Positions 1 through 12,866 of a stretch of 64,000 nt of DNA are shown here, one piece after another. The notes beneath the pieces were generated by a model, which was given only the letters and a program-made list of their open reading frames with translations, had not been told where the DNA came from and made no database searches. Positions within the stretch are counted from its first letter, which is position 1. Each line of letters opens with the position of its first letter. Where the stretch lies: contig NC_061804.1 of the NCBI RefSeq assembly GCF_021462225.1, forward strand, positions 3,573,001-3,637,000, in the 5' to 3' direction. The DNA comes from Girardinichthys multiradiatus (Eukaryota > Chordata > Actinopteri > Cyprinodontiformes > Goodeidae). A program made the translations under genes and the position numbers.

Positions 1-1074
1 TAGACCAGCCATGCAGCAGCAGTTACATCAACCACACAGAGGCGGAAGAAAAAACGATTCATGTTCAATTACCCGCGGTTTGTTCATTCGGGTCGATGCT
101 TCCTGCTCTCCCCTTTATTCCTCAGCTGTTGTCCCTTTCTGTTTTTTTTCTTAATCAAAATACTATTTTTCTGGTTGTTGGTTTTCCAGGATTCTCTGCT
201 GTCTTGTTCAAGCAACACAAGGGAATAAATGCCTTGCTCAAAGGCACCATACCCAAACCAGACAAAAATGAAGCAAATAACTTACAGATAGTGAGGAACA
301 TGTAAAAGCTCTTTCAGTTCTCTGGACAGTTAAAAAAAGGGAAAATGAGGTCGATACGAGGCAAATGAAGAAAGAGGAAGAATCTATTGTCACTGTTCAG
401 ATTTAGAGTGTTTTAGCTGTGAAAAACGTGGCTTTTCAGACTGTAAAGAAGATTATACAGAGAAGGGGAAATACTGTACGTTTGAATAAGTTTTTGCCCT
501 GCAGATTATTTTAATGCCCTGAATAATGTCCTGTATAATGTTTCATTCTTAAAGACTTCAACCTAATTAAATAATAAAACCAAAACTTTTCCATACTGAC
601 GTTACAAAAATTCGAGGTTTATCTCTTGAAAGGATACACATTTTGCAGCTATCGTGATCCTTAAGAGTTCAGTTTTATTTCTAATTTTGTTTTCTACGTT
701 AGGTTTTTAAGGTTTTCTTCAAATCATCCATCTGTGGTGTCCTTAATTGTGAAAACCCATCTACCCACAATGGAAATGTTTTATTCTAACAGTCGGATGC
801 TTTAACTTAAGGATTCAAGTTCCCTTTTAAGGAGTTAGCTCAGTTGACAGATTGATACATGTGTACTTTTTAGTGGATGGATTTTTCCGATGGATTACTT
901 GTTTCATATAAAACATTAAAAAGAATTAATCGTGGTCCTCCTCTGAGAATGGGTGCTGCAAGGTGAAGAAGACGCTGTGCTCTGAACCAAGCTAAAACAC
1001 GCAGGCAACAGTGTTGCTAAGCAACAGAGCGCGGTTCAGGTAAGGTTTTAGTATGACGTTAACGAGATATGTTT

Positions 1075-1300
1075 TCTGTGGGCCGGTTCCTGTTCACACC
1101 TGAGAGGAACCACACCAAAGTTCGTTTGGAAGCAGAACAACCCCACCTTAAAAAGTGGGTCTTGGGCCTGTTGTTTGGTCTGGACCAGGGTTCGCTTGAG
1201 TGTATTCACAACTGCACAAAAGGTTTGGACCAAAGGGGGAAACAAACTCTGGCCCCTTTAAAGCAGACCAAAAGTGGCAGGTGTGAATACACCCTTGAAC
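1075..1300. repeat. MITE-like repeat remnant
   Basis: Both ends carry matching inverted phrases: GTTCACACCTGAGAGG near 1092 and CAGGTGTGAATACACCC near 1278. The middle holds another GTGTATTCACAACTGC-type phrase at about 1199. The layout resembles a small non-autonomous DNA transposon of the kind common in fish. It has no coding potential, and the family is not identified. Confidence 0.4.
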
Positions 1301-1317
1301 TGTATGGCTTTTAGTAT

Positions 1318-1640
1318 ACCTCCACAAAGGTCTGCCATTAGTTTGCAGGAATTTTGGCCCATTTCTTCTGACTGAATTGGTTTAACTGCGTCAACTTTGT
1401 AGGCCACCTTCCTCACACACAGCTTTTCAGCTCTGCTCACAATTTTCTTTCCGGGACTCAGATCAGGGCTTTGTGACGGCCAGTCCAAAACTTTGACTGT
1501 GTGTTCTTAAGTATCCTTAAGTAACTAATCTGATGGGATGTTTAGCACCACTGTCCATTTGGAAGACCCATTAGTGCCCAAGCTTTAATGTCCAAAGTCA
1601 AAGTCTTGAAATGTTGATTTAATATTTACTACTGCTCTAA
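1318..1640 (-). mobile_element. Tc1/mariner-like transposon relic
   Basis: Read on the minus strand, this stretch contains a decayed transposase C-terminal region. The phrase DWPSQSPDLSPG lies at about 1450-1490, corresponding to the WPSQSPDLNPIE segment that carries the third catalytic acidic residue in Tc1 transposases. That glutamate is not preserved here. The flanks (for example CTGTCCATTTGGAAGACCCATT near 1551) also match the style of fish Tc1 transposase DNA. No terminal repeats could be recognised, so it is an old internal fragment. Confidence 0.7.
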
Positions 1641-2437
1641 AATGGTGAAAAAAAGAAATGTCTCATTAAGGATGGACAGAGGGCAAAAAAGGCAAGGTGA
1701 GGAAGAAAAAAAAAATTATATACCGACTGCACAGGGCGGGAAAGAAAACGTGCTTTTACAGTTGTAAGGATGTAACCACGGCAACTAGACTATAGGATGA
1801 GTCCGTGTTGAGAACTTTTAGATCTGACTGTGTGCTGAAGAAAGGTCAAAATAGGAGCTTGGGTTTATTTATGTATTTGTGTGATGAAGGACGAGGCTCC
1901 CAGTATGTGTTTTTAGTCTGCAATCACACACACAACCACATAAATTAAAAAACACAAGGCAGCAAATCGTTCAGGAGAACAAAAAATTGCCTTCAACTCT
2001 GTTTGCTGTTAACACAGAACTGATGGAGGAAATGAAAAAGAGCTGATGGGACAAAAAAAGGACAGGAAGATAAATACAGCAAAAAAAACAAAAAACAAAA
2101 ATGACACTGTTGATCAAGGAAGTAAATAAAACGAATGATGCAAGACAAAAATAAAAGTTTTATTTTAGCATCTGGTTTAAGTGTTGAGACAGACTCATCT
2201 TTCTTTGTAGTATTTTTGGATTTTCGTCAATATTGTCTCAGAATAAGGGTGAATCCCATTCCAAACATAGCCTCTTTCATCTCTTTCCTAATTTTAAGCA
2301 GCCCATGGCCCTTGATTTCAAATAAACATAGTCAAAACATTATAGTACCACTTTCTGTCATACCTCAGTAACAGGATGTATCATTAGGGTAATCCTTAGT
2401 AATAAAATTTTTATTATTTTGTTATATTATGTAATTG

Positions 2438-2535
2438 TCTGTGCTGCACTGTGACGGACCGGTGTCCTATCCAGGGTGTACCTCCTCGTAGCCAATGACA
2501 GCTGGAGTCAGGTGCCAGCCCACCATGACCATACA
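2438..2535 (+). repeat. SINE-like tail fragment
   Basis: Contains GTGACGGACC...TATCCAGGGTGTACC and GACAGCTGGAGTCAGGTGCCAGC. This is the same tail module seen intact in the SINE at 33962-34291 (GCGATGGACTGGCAACC, TGTCCAGGGTGTACC, CTGGAGATAGGCACCAG). It is diverged and lacks the tRNA-like head. Confidence 0.55.
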
Positions 2536-2744
2536 CAAACAATGTTGACTTAACAAAAAACATTTTAGTGTTTAGACAGTGGATGGATTGATATTGTGTA
2601 ATTACTAAACATTTTACAAAGTAATTTCCTGGGAGTACCATCTCATTATAAGATTAACAATGGAGTGATTTATTAAGTTGTAAAAATTTAACAATTGGCT
2701 AATTGTATATAATTCCAATTGCACTCACAAATGCGAGCACATTC

Positions 2745-2885
2745 ATACACTGATATGCAGATCGGCAGGCAATCTGAGGTTAGTTTCCTTGTTCAGGGGC
2801 ACATCTGTTAGGAGGAAGCTGGAATCGAACCCACAACTTTCAGATTGCGACTACATTTCCCACTGAGCCACATGCATCACAGTAG
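2745..2885 (-). repeat. tRNA-derived SINE fragment
   Basis: On the minus strand there is an A box, TGGCTCAGTGG (2860-2870), followed by a B box, GGTTCGATTCC (2821-2831). This is the order and approximate spacing of an internal RNA polymerase III promoter. The rest is diverged and I found no clear target duplication. It differs from the 33962 SINE family. Confidence 0.6.
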
Positions 2886-4787
2886 GTAATTGTCCAGTTG
2901 TAACAGAGCACAGAGTGAAATATGTACACAGCCACAGCAAAAGTATAGTAATGCTATTTGGAAATAAACATAGCAAACTAACTTTGTATACTGATGCCAT
3001 TACAGAATATCCTAAAAGTTCCTTTGGGGCTGTCATTATCAAACAAATCTGTAACTGCCAATCATGTGACTTAATTTATCTTAAATCCTTGGCTGGTCCC
3101 TTTAGGAAATGAGTATCACTCTGAATTTGAGGAATTACTTCTTCTGTATATTTTGCAATGTTTTATACACAGTGAAATGCATCTTAACTTCCTTTTTGGT
3201 TTCCATTTCGGAGGATGATTGTGAACTGCTAATATGTTATTTGCAGATAATAAGGAGATATTAAAGAGCAATTACATCACACAAATAGCACAGCTGAGGG
3301 CTACACTTCTCAATTCTATATCTAATATTCACTCAAACATTAGTTAGACAAAGTTTGGCTCTGGGGTCGACAGGTTTACAGATACTTAAGTCTTACCTGA
3401 GGGGAATTTTATTCATTTATAAAACATCTAAAATAAAAAAAGTCAACCTGGTGTTTCGCATTAAGACCTCAAACATTGTAACATGACTAAACCTTTGAGC
3501 TTAAATTATTGTGTGGTAATTGTTTAACTTGAAAAAAACATTTAGCTTGACTTGGTGGTCATACCTTAGAGGTTTGAATGATTTAACACAGACTTTTTTG
3601 GGTAGAAACTGTCTGCAACAGGATGCTTCACACCAACCCTGCATCAATTCGTACATGCTATGGAGACATTTAGGACCCACTTTGAGAACCGATTGTTTTT
3701 AAGTAATTTTCTAATATCCATAATCTACTCATAGTTTACTGTAGAAAAATATGATTCTAATAAATATCTACAAAATACAGGCCAAGTTTCTTTGCGTTAA
3801 TCAGGGGCTGTATTCAGACACGTAGATTCAAGCATATTTTATTATCTTAGCCTAACCTCCTGGATTGATATTAAATATTTGTAACACAAAGATAATGATG
3901 AAATAATAATGATAAAGTGCATGAAAATACAGTGAATGTTTCCTGTAATTACAATTAATGTGGAAAAACATAACACTACAAAAAGTTTTGTTTGTGTATT
4001 TTTTCTCTAAATTTTAAGGTGTATATATATTCTAATCTGTTGCCATGAAATAGCAATTTTTGCTTTTATGGCAAACCTAAACCAGTACTACCACTATTGT
4101 GTTTTTGTCTTATTTTTTTCATAATTCATGAAAATACATAAATACCAATGGAAATAAACACAGACACAAAGGCACTTGGGAACAAAATAGTACAAAATGG
4201 AAGGAGGTTAGATTAAATAACAGTGCATGGGTATGGAACGGGAATCCAATCTGGTGAAAGGGCAAACTGACTCAAAACCGATATTGTTACTTGTTTTGAT
4301 GGTTTAAAAACTTCACCTGCTAACACTTTCCAGTGCTTATAGGAACATACAACTAATCTGATATAGTTAAAACTTTGATTTGAATGTGATTTTGCACAGC
4401 TAAAACAATTTTATAGATTTTAGTTTATGAGGTTGTAGGAGGTGGACGATAATATTACTGTCTGGACTCTCAAGCTAGACTGTCAAGGACTTTTCAATGT
4501 TTTGTTTCACAGGTGAATAGAGACGGATATTACATAAAATGGAAGAACAAAAAGAAGAATTATGCATGAATTGTGAAATAATTATTGTTCAGGGCATTTA
4601 ATATGCCGAAATTTTGCATCTCAGCTTCAGCCTCAAATCCTAACTAAAGCTTTTTATCTCTTTGACAAAAAGCAGCTCGAAACGTGTCTGCACACTAATC
4701 TGTGACACTGAGTGCAGGTCTCAAACGTGCATCTGCAATCAGCATATGAGAGCAATTTGTCCTGCATGCTGTGTCCTGTGCTCTCAC

Positions 4788-5027
4788 CTGAGTCGGAGCT
4801 GTACATGTAGACGAACCTGGTCCAATAAAAGTGCTCCAACAGCGCCATGAGGGGCTCCTGCAACTGGGGCCGCAGCTGCAGGACGAACTGGTTGTTGGTC
4901 TGAACAGGGAAGGACGGCGTGACGAAGCACACGTGCAGAGAGCCGCAGAAAGACATCAGCATGTTGACCGTCTTCCGGTCATACAGGCCCATGATGGCAT
5001 ACACGCCCTTAGAGAACTGGGAGCAGA
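4788..5027 (-). CDS. gria1: gria1 exon 3: AMPA receptor GluA1, amino-terminal domain
   Basis: This exon of an ionotropic glutamate receptor subunit encodes part of the extracellular, LIVBP-like amino-terminal domain, which directs subunit assembly and lies outside the neuron at the synapse. Seen: a strong acceptor (TTTTTCCCAG just right of 5027), 240 bp of open frame, and a donor CAG|GTGAGAG at 4787/4788. Residues begin [18 protein letters not shown] and continue through [16 protein letters not shown] and [12 protein letters not shown] to YMYSSDSG. Among the four AMPA subunits as I know them, the [11 protein letters not shown] and NQFVLQLRP stretches are closest to GluA1. The first cysteine (about residue 76) is probably the conserved domain disulfide cysteine. 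The start and end phases match exon 2 and a split glycine at the exon end. Whether it is the a or b fish paralogue cannot be told. Confidence 0.95.
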
Positions 5028-5649
5028 CTGGGAAAAATGAAGGGGAAAGTAGGGGGAGAAAGGACAAAAAAGGAAATGTTAGTAACTGTCTGGATAATTT
5101 TCAGAGTAAAGAAATATCCACATTTATGTATATTTGTTAAAATATTTTTCACCTTTTTGTTTAATGTTTACAACAAAAACACAACAGAACTTCTTGTTTT
5201 TACACAGCTATTAATCTCTGGGGTTTCCTATTATTTAAACAGCAATCCCTCCCATTCAAATGACGCTTACTAATTACTTACATGTATCTTTTTAGTTGCC
5301 ACTGATGATTTTGAGAGTGAATACGACTCACAATCTTCTACTTTTTTAAGTTAAACAGAGTAACACTCAAACAAGTCCTACTGATATTTTTCTGTGTGAA
5401 TTAACTTGCATAATGTTGCAGGTCACGGCTGAGGACAGGCCGCAGCTGCTCTGAAGGTAAGCATCGTGATGCTACATACTGTGTTGTGAATGAGAAAGTT
5501 CAAATAAGGTCATATTCGTGAATTAATTTGTACAAGGCTTTATTCTTCAATTTGTGTACAATAAACTGAGAGAAGATAACTCAGGTGACATTAAACGCTA
5601 TTACAGTGAATGCCCACTGTAACCAGAGAAAAGAGAGTTTCCAGCATAC

Positions 5650-6645
5650 GCTGACCGGCCACTTTATGAGGTACACCTGTCCAGCTGCTCGTTAACGCAA
5701 ATTTCTAATCAGCCAATCACATGGCAGCAACTCAATGGATTTAGGCATGTGGACATGGTCAAGATGATCTACTGCAGTTCAAACCAAGCATCAGAATGGG
5801 GAAGAAAGGTGATTTAAGTGACTTTGAATGTCTACTGGGATTTTCACGCACTACCATCTCTAGGGTTTACAGAGAATGGTCTGAAAAAGAGAAAATATCC
5901 ATTGACGGCAGTTCTGTGGACGCAAATGCCCTGTTCATCCCAGAAGTCAGAGGAGAATGGCCAGACTGGTTCGAGCTGATAGAAAGACAACATTACCTCA
6001 AACAACCACTCGTTACAACCAAGGCATGCAGAAACGCATCTCTGAACGCACAACCTGTCGAACCTTAAGGTGGATGGACTACAGCAGCAGAAGACCACAC
6101 CAGGTGCCACTCCTGTCAGCTAAGAACAGGAAACTGAGGCTACAATTTGCACAGGCTCACCAAAACTGGACAATAGAAGATTGGAAAAACGTTGCCTGGT
6201 CTGATGAGTCTCGATTTCTGCTGCAACATTCGGATGGTAGGGTCAGAATTTGGTGTCAACAACATAAAAGCATGGATCCATCCTGCCTTGTATCAACGGT
6301 TCAGGCTGGTGGTGGTGGTGTAATGGTGTGGGGGATATTTTCTTGGCACACTTTGGGCCCCTTAGTACCAATTGAGCATCGTGTCAATGCCACAGCCTAC
6401 TTGAGTATTGTTGCTGACCACGCCCATCCCTTTATGACCACAGTGTACCCATCTTTTGATGGTTACTTCCAGCAGGATAACGCGCCATGTCTCAAAGCAC
6501 GAATCATCTCAGACTGGTTTCTTGAACATGACAATGACTTCACTGTAAATGGCCTCCACAGTCACCAGATCTCAATCCAATAGAGCACCTTTGGGATGTG
6601 GTGGAACGGGAGCTTCATATCATGGATGTGCAGCTGACAAATTTT
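5650..6645 (+). mobile_element. Tc1-like transposon, 3'-truncated
   Basis: The left end has GACCGGCCACTTTATGAGG (from 5653), followed by leader and transposase DNA. Transposase remains run from about 5796 to 6583 in several frames: MGKKGDLSDFE start, FSRTTISRVYREWSEKEK helix-turn-helix part, [18 protein letters not shown] with the first catalytic D, GGGGVMVWGIFSW, and FQQDNAPC with the second D. The frame breaks near 6546, just before the third catalytic residue, although HLWDVVERE-like coding DNA continues out of frame to about 6630. The right terminal repeat is missing. A stretch after GDLSDFE also seems deleted relative to full-length relatives as I recall them. Confidence 0.88.
5796..6583 (+). 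pseudogene. Tc1-like transposase pseudogene
   Basis: DDE-type cut-and-paste transposase, inactive. The starting methionine frame (5796-6068) ends early, and the catalytic part continues in another frame (5957-6583). At least one frameshift lies in between, and another near 6546 turns the WPPQSPDLNPIE region into unrelated residues (GLHSHQISIQ) followed by a stop. The first two catalytic aspartates (SDES and QQDNAP contexts) are present; the third acidic residue is out of frame. Confidence 0.85.
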
Positions 6646-7009
6646 TTGTATAATTTTGTGGTTCACTGCAGGTGTTGTGAAAAAGAAAAATTGCCGGTGA
6701 AGACAACTGTGAAATAGGTGTCCGAAATCGTGAAATAGTTTGAACATGACTCGTCAACTATGGGCGTTACACAACGCAGGTGAAAGCATGGTAGGGAGAC
6801 AGTGGAGCTGGCTGAGCTGTGCATAATGCTTCTTTTAATGAAAATAGAAACCATCCATGAACTACAGTTAATATGGAAAAGGAGACAGTGACTCTGTGCA
6901 AGAATGAGTGCAAAGGAAACGAGTAGTTATACAATGCATGTTTACTGTTTTTTTGCCAACATATAATATGTATACGGTAGGCTATTCATCTTTGTCGACC
7001 TGCCGACGG

Positions 7010-7185
7010 GACACGTTACGGTTCGCCACAGAAGAAGCAAGTACTCAGCAGTACCCGAGTTGAACCAGAGTTTTTGCCCTGGAACCTCTTTTTGTTGGTG
7101 GAAAAACCCGTCACCGGTTCTAAATGTTGTTCAGGAACCAGTAAGGGCTCCAAACTGAGTTGGTGGAAAAGAGCTATCACATGCC
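7010..7185. repeat. possible MITE remnant (GGAACC-rich)
   Basis: Contains repeated phrases of the type GGAACC...TTGGTGGAAAA (about 7080-7170), with GGTGGAAAAACCCG and GGTGGAAAAGAGC in the same orientation and GAACCAG phrases around them. Such sequence is frequent in small fish DNA transposons. Ends are not clear. Confidence 0.3.
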
Positions 7186-10100
7186 TTGGATAGTTACTGC
7201 ATTTTATGGGGTCCTTTTCAATTTTATTGTGTAGAGGACTTTTTCAAATGTTTATAAGGACATTCTTAGGAACAACAAATGAATGTTTTAGAAAAGGTTT
7301 CTGTGGATAAGGCCTAAATCTCCAAAACTAGCAATTTGTAGAGGATTAGTTTCCTCTGCTTGTCATTTCCATTTGCACTTTGATTTTAAACTATCACCAG
7401 AACAACCATTCAGGGTGCCAAATACGCCCATTGCTCGTTTACAGTCTGCTGTGGTAATCCAGCTCCTGGATTTGCCTGTTTTGTATTACTTTCAAGAAAA
7501 GACACCAAAAAATCATAATCTGTCTTCATTTTTCTGTCAGTGTAAATTCCTCCACCTCCCAGGCCCCTTTTCACCTTCTTTCCTCTTCCTTCACATCGTT
7601 CTCTTTCTAACAACATTTCGTCTCACTGTGTGACTTGTTTTTGAGCTGAAGCTGTCACCCAGAAATTCAGGTCAGTGAAACTGAGCTCATGTTTCCGCCC
7701 AACCACAAAACATCCTTTTCTTCCCACTGTATTTCTATTTTGTGTTTGGCTGCAATTTATAAATGTGCAAAATCCTGGAGGTTGCACATTTACCATTATT
7801 TCAGTCTTTTTTTTATTGCAAATGCAACACAGAACAGTAAATCTCCATTTGATGGTATGCTGGGAGAAGATAAAGTGGCCTTATCTTCATGGTAAATTGA
7901 TGTAAATTTTCTACTGCTGTGCAGCTGATGAAGCACACTTCCTGTCTCACACAAAGGGCTTCCTCATAGTAAATCCTCACCCACACAATGGAAATAATCA
8001 AATTATTTCATGCAGAGCTCCTTTACAGCCTGGGATTAAGACAAAATAATACTTGCTGTTGCAGCAGCAGCATAAGTCATTGTGTAAGCCAAATGTTCTG
8101 CTCCTCCAGGATTCAAACTGAATTTAAGCATTCAGCGTCTATGTTGTCACCCAGAGAATTTGCACTACTGGATAGAAGTCAGAGTGTTGCTGAGAGCAAC
8201 AATGACGACGTCCAGGACAGCTGACCGTGACAGACTGAGGCAGATGTCAATCAAAAAGAACTAGCTTTAAACCATAATGTTGTACGGACCAAAAAGAAAA
8301 ACCCTGAAGGTAATAATAATAATCTCGGAATTTTGTCCATAAAAAGCAGGTACAAAAAACCTTTTAATGAGGTTGTTCATTTCGCTATTTAAATATTTTG
8401 TTGGAAAAGTTTAGCGCAGACTCAATGAGACAAAAGATCCTGATGTGGCCTTTTGCTTGAAAGATTTGTTGCCTTTAATAAGCAGCTAATCTAGAGACAG
8501 AGTGAAATCTGACCTTAAAGGGCATAGCTGAACATCTTTATTTCAAAACAACAATCCAACACAAAGTGAAATAATCTGTTCAGAACTGAAGGGTTTCTGT
8601 AGAAGACAAAGTTTAGTCAGCTAATCTGATAATGAGTCACCGTTTTTTTCCTTACAGAGAATCTGGACAGGAGATTCTCTGTGTATTAACCGTGTTGATT
8701 TACTGTGTATTGATTCTGTAACAGTGGCTCAGAAGTTAAATTGACCAATCAAAAGCTCATTAGTAGGAGAGAAATATCTTAAAGGAATAATTGAGATATT
8801 TTTTTATTATATTTTTTAAATGTATTATCTTCTGATTAGGAGATTATGAGCAGTAAACAAAAAGCTCTGTTGAAACCAAGATTTTGTTTAGTGCTACAAT
8901 GCTGGGTTTGCAAAAACTAAAGTGGATTTGTGCCATTTGAAAACAATGCCAGTCTCCAAATATTTCATAAAGGTTCATGCACATGCTATTTTATATACAT
9001 TAAAACCACTGTTATTTGCATTAGATGAGTACTGACTTTAAAGTTGAATTATTTGCACAGAAGGCTTGAACTACATCTCATTTCCATAAGGCACATCTCT
9101 TTCAGTGGTAAATCTCTCCCAAAATCAAAAGACAAAACCTTCAGGAAAACATTTTATTCTTGTTTTAGTAAATCCAATATAATCATTTGTTTTCAAGCTT
9201 CTGTCAGATATAATGTAAGGCTGTTTGTGTTTTTTTAGGATAAGGTTTTAGAAACAGCATTCACCCAGATTAATGTTTGAAGTTAATGTCAATTACTTGT
9301 TTTGCAACCTTAATCTCACATAATGAAAATAAGAGTGTACTCCAAATTTAGGCACAAATACCCCCTTTTTCACTGGTCACAATGCCCCCACTATGAAACG
9401 TCTTCATCCACAAGTAACAAAGTGACAGGCATCCTTTCTCCATGTGCCTGTCTGTCCTTGCTCTGTCCTCAGAGCCCTATGGCCCAGGCCATCCTCTCAA
9501 CAACTTTGGCGCCTGTGAGCGGTGTCACACTCAGAATAACCATTCCCTCCCAGGCCTTACTATCACGCTAGCAATAGATGCTCGCCCTTTGGCACATGCT
9601 ATAATGCTAACGAGGTATCTGTCTGTCAGCATTAACTCTGCTGGCCTGCTGGGATGACAGGGAATCAGACAGCAGAGGGGTTGACAGATGCTGTCAGCCT
9701 TAGGAAGTGCTTGTAGTTATTTTGTTTAGGGTCAAAAACATCCCCACGATGGGGTCCAGATGTACAACATGGCAAGAGCTTATGAAGTGATTTCTAGCTT
9801 ATGTTAAAAAGACACAAACAGCTGTCTATCTGAAATCAATCAGCTCTGCTTGTGTTAGTTTCCCCATTTTAGTTTTCACCTTGTTCTTCTTTGAAGTGTG
9901 GTTGTATAAAGTAGCTGCAGTCTTATTAGCAATTAACTCAATGAATGAAAACATCTCAGCAAGCAAAATACAGAAAATATATGGTTTAAAATTTTTATTA
10001 CATACCATTCCTTTGGTTAAAAATCAGTTTTATGGGATACCAAGGAAAGGACTGGAATGAATTTTCCTCAGCCGTATGGAGCATAGAGTAATACAGCGCT

Positions 10101-10804
10101 GCCCCTCCCCTACTTATTGCTGCTGAATGCCAGTCATGGTGTTGAAATTGAAAGAGTAGCATCGTTCAGTCTTATTAAAGTAACACTTTTTAAAAACTAC
10201 AGTTGGCAGGTTATAGATGGCTGTAAAGCCATCGGCTGCAGGCTGGCTAGTAAGGCAGATAGCCCGACTAATTAACCAGCTAATACCGACTTGCTATTCT
10301 TGTGTTGCTCTATAAAGAAAGGGGTTTCATTCTACAGTTACAGAGTATATGTATTAACATCAAAATAGGTAAATGTTAAAGATAACAATATTAGAACTCA
10401 TCCAATAGGTTATTTCAGCAACACAAGAAGTAAATCTACTTGTAAACTACTAAATTTAGCAAATGTTTATTTCATATTTTAAATCCATTTTCAAATCTAT
10501 AACATTTACTGTAATAGTTATCATAATAATAGTAAGACTCATTGTTGCTTTTCTGTGGTAAATGAAAGCATTTTGTTTAAGTTTCTATTTATTTATTTTG
10601 TACTCTATTTTATCATACCCTAAGAGTCTCATCAGACCATTGCTTATATCCCAGCAATAATTAGGTTGTGTTGTTTTTGTTTTTAGAAAATTATATATGT
10701 TGGTTTTAAATATTGTTTTATCGCATTTACATGATTTCCTTTTTTCAAGAGGAAAACTGGAAAACCTCAAAAGTGAGGCATAGAAGATGAATCCTGATCA
10801 AAAG

Positions 10805-10945
10805 AACCAACTGGGCTAACTTCTTTCGATGCAGAGGGGCAGGGGCTCTACTTATATCTTCTCCAAGATAACCAAACTCTTCACCCTATCTTCAAGGCTT
10901 GGCCAGGTACTCTACAGTGAAAGCTAATTTCAGCTGACTAAATCC
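10805..10945 (-). mobile_element. old LINE fragment (same family as 47492-47935)
   Basis: TTTCGATGCAGAGGGGCAGG, CTCTTCACCCTATCTTCAAGG and CTCATTTC-like phrases align in order with the better preserved non-LTR retrotransposon at about 47768-47895. The alignment is by eye with many mismatches. No open frame remains. Confidence 0.55.
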
Positions 10946-11492
10946 AGGATCACGTTTATTTGGTCATTAATGTTCAACGGTTGGAACACACAGATGACTC
11001 AGTATATTAAGACCTTTATTTTTCAAATGAGCTCCTTTATTCACCACAACAGAGAAGAGCTAAACAATGAAGATTAAGCCTGGAGGAGGGAAAATTCCAC
11101 CATTTCCTGTTGTTTTTTATCAAAATAATTTGAACAAAACAAATTGGATGAATTATCTAAAAATATATTTTTTAACTGCGACCCAAATCCTCCTGAATTC
11201 AGTCCATAAACAGTCTAAATGTGGTTCCTTTGTCTTTTGAGACCCATCTGATCTGCCTGCATTCATCTCTAATATAAAAAAACTTTCAACAAGGACACTT
11301 ATCATTACACCACAACAACTAACACCACTCGCCTCACACCGAATGACGCTCCTTCAATCAGACATCCTGCTTCCCACCACCTGAGGCAGAGCTTTATTTG
11401 AAGACAGCCCAAAGACGACGATGAGGATGAGCGCTGCGGGGTACACAGCTGTGACCATGTCTACTCACAGAATTGTTCATTGTTTTGACATA

Positions 11493-11697
11493 TCCATCCA
11501 TCCCTCCCTCCATCCATCCATCCATCTATCCCTCCATCCATCCATCCGTCCGTCCATCCATCCGTCCATCCATCCATCCATCCCTCCCTCCATCCATCCA
11601 TCCATCCCTCCCTCCGTCCGTCCGTCCGTCCGTCCGTCCGTCCGTCCGTCCGTCCGTCCATCCATCCGTCCATCCATCCATCCATCCATCCATCCAT
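11493..11697. repeat. tetranucleotide microsatellite (CATC/CGTC/CCTC)n
   Basis: About 205 bp of tandem 4-mers, mostly CATC with runs of CGTC (notably 11614-11658) and interspersed CCTC. The long reading frames here ([10 protein letters not shown] on plus, MDGWMDGW on minus) are artefacts of the repeat. Confidence 0.97.
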
Positions 11698-12866
11698 TGA
11701 TTTCACTAATATACAGCAAGCTCATAGAATATTTGCAAAAATGTCTATTATCTCCAGGCGTTCATCATCTTCATCATCCTCCAGTACTTCCATTCATGCC
11801 GACCTGCAGCTCCAGTGTTTACGTTTGTCTGCCAAACAGACAGTACGGCCCCGGGAAAACAAAAAAAACGTCCAGGTCAATGTTTCTGCACGTCATTCCA
11901 CATTTCCATCACTTAGCCGACACGTGGTTCACTGTTGCTTTGCTGGAATGACAGCCAGTTGAGTCAGAAACAGAATGAGCTCCAATTCATTGTGCAAACA
12001 CTTCATACTGACATTTGTATTCACAGTTTGTCTTATGTGAAGTGATGCTCAGTAGGAGATACTCAGCTTAAAGTCTGGGGAATTAGAACAAATCTATCGT
12101 GGAAAAGCAAACTAGAAAGAATCACAGATTTTTTATTTCTGCTCATGATTTGTTTATTTTCAGAGGAAACCATAAGCTTTAATATCAGACTTTCAAAATA
12201 TAAAGGAATCTACAGAGATAATATATATTTAAATACTTAGTATTTTTATTTCCTGAATCCAGTAAAAAAGAAAACAATGAATACTGGATAAATTTGGTAA
12301 GGTAAGTCATAAATTTCAGGGCCCAAAGCTACATTTATAAAAGGCTGCCCATCACAACTCTATTCAACAGTTAACACACTACCTTCAGGCCTTTATTGTG
12401 TAGAAAGTCACACAAAGATGAAACCCTTCAGTGAACCTCTAATCCTATAAATAATAATGCCCCCCTGGTCATTCAACCTGTTCCTTCTACAGAGCTTATT
12501 AACAAAACATTGAAGAAACCAAACACATAATTAGGAGCTAAACGTAATAGTTTAATGCAATCTATTGAAAAGTGAGAAGTGTGAACAAGCAGGAAATCCA
12601 AACCTTGTATCCAAGCAAACAAGGAAGGAGAATTAATCCAAATAGGACTGTGGGAGGAGAAACAAAGGCTTAAGATCTACTGAGGATAATGAGGTCAGTG
12701 AAAAATGGTGAGTTAATTAAAAACAACAGGTATGTCAAACATTGTCCACTCCAAATATGTGTTGTGGATCTGGAGTGGGCTTGTCTGTTATGTCAAGAGT
12801 TAAGGAGGACCTAAATGCAGGGAAAAGGCAGGCAGAATCATAAGAGGAGTTTAATGATTTTGTAGA

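Larger units (their letters stand above)
1..4787 (-). other. gria1: gria1 intron 3 (partial)
   Basis: Sequence downstream, in gene sense, of the exon 3 donor at 4782-4787. The next exon lies outside the window. Apart from the repeats listed separately (about 1075-1300, 1318-1640, 2438-2535, 2745-2885), I see only AT-rich non-coding sequence. The short reading frames here have no recognisable domain and no splice-site logic. Confidence 0.8.

Noticed and set aside
11493..11697. Possible CRISPR-like regular repeat
   Set aside because: It is simple tandem repetition without spacers, in a vertebrate genome.
11421..11951. Long plus- and minus-strand reading frames (PSIHPS / MDGW repeats)
   Set aside because: They are translations of a tetranucleotide microsatellite; frames of all kinds stay open because 4-mers without stops repeat in three phases.
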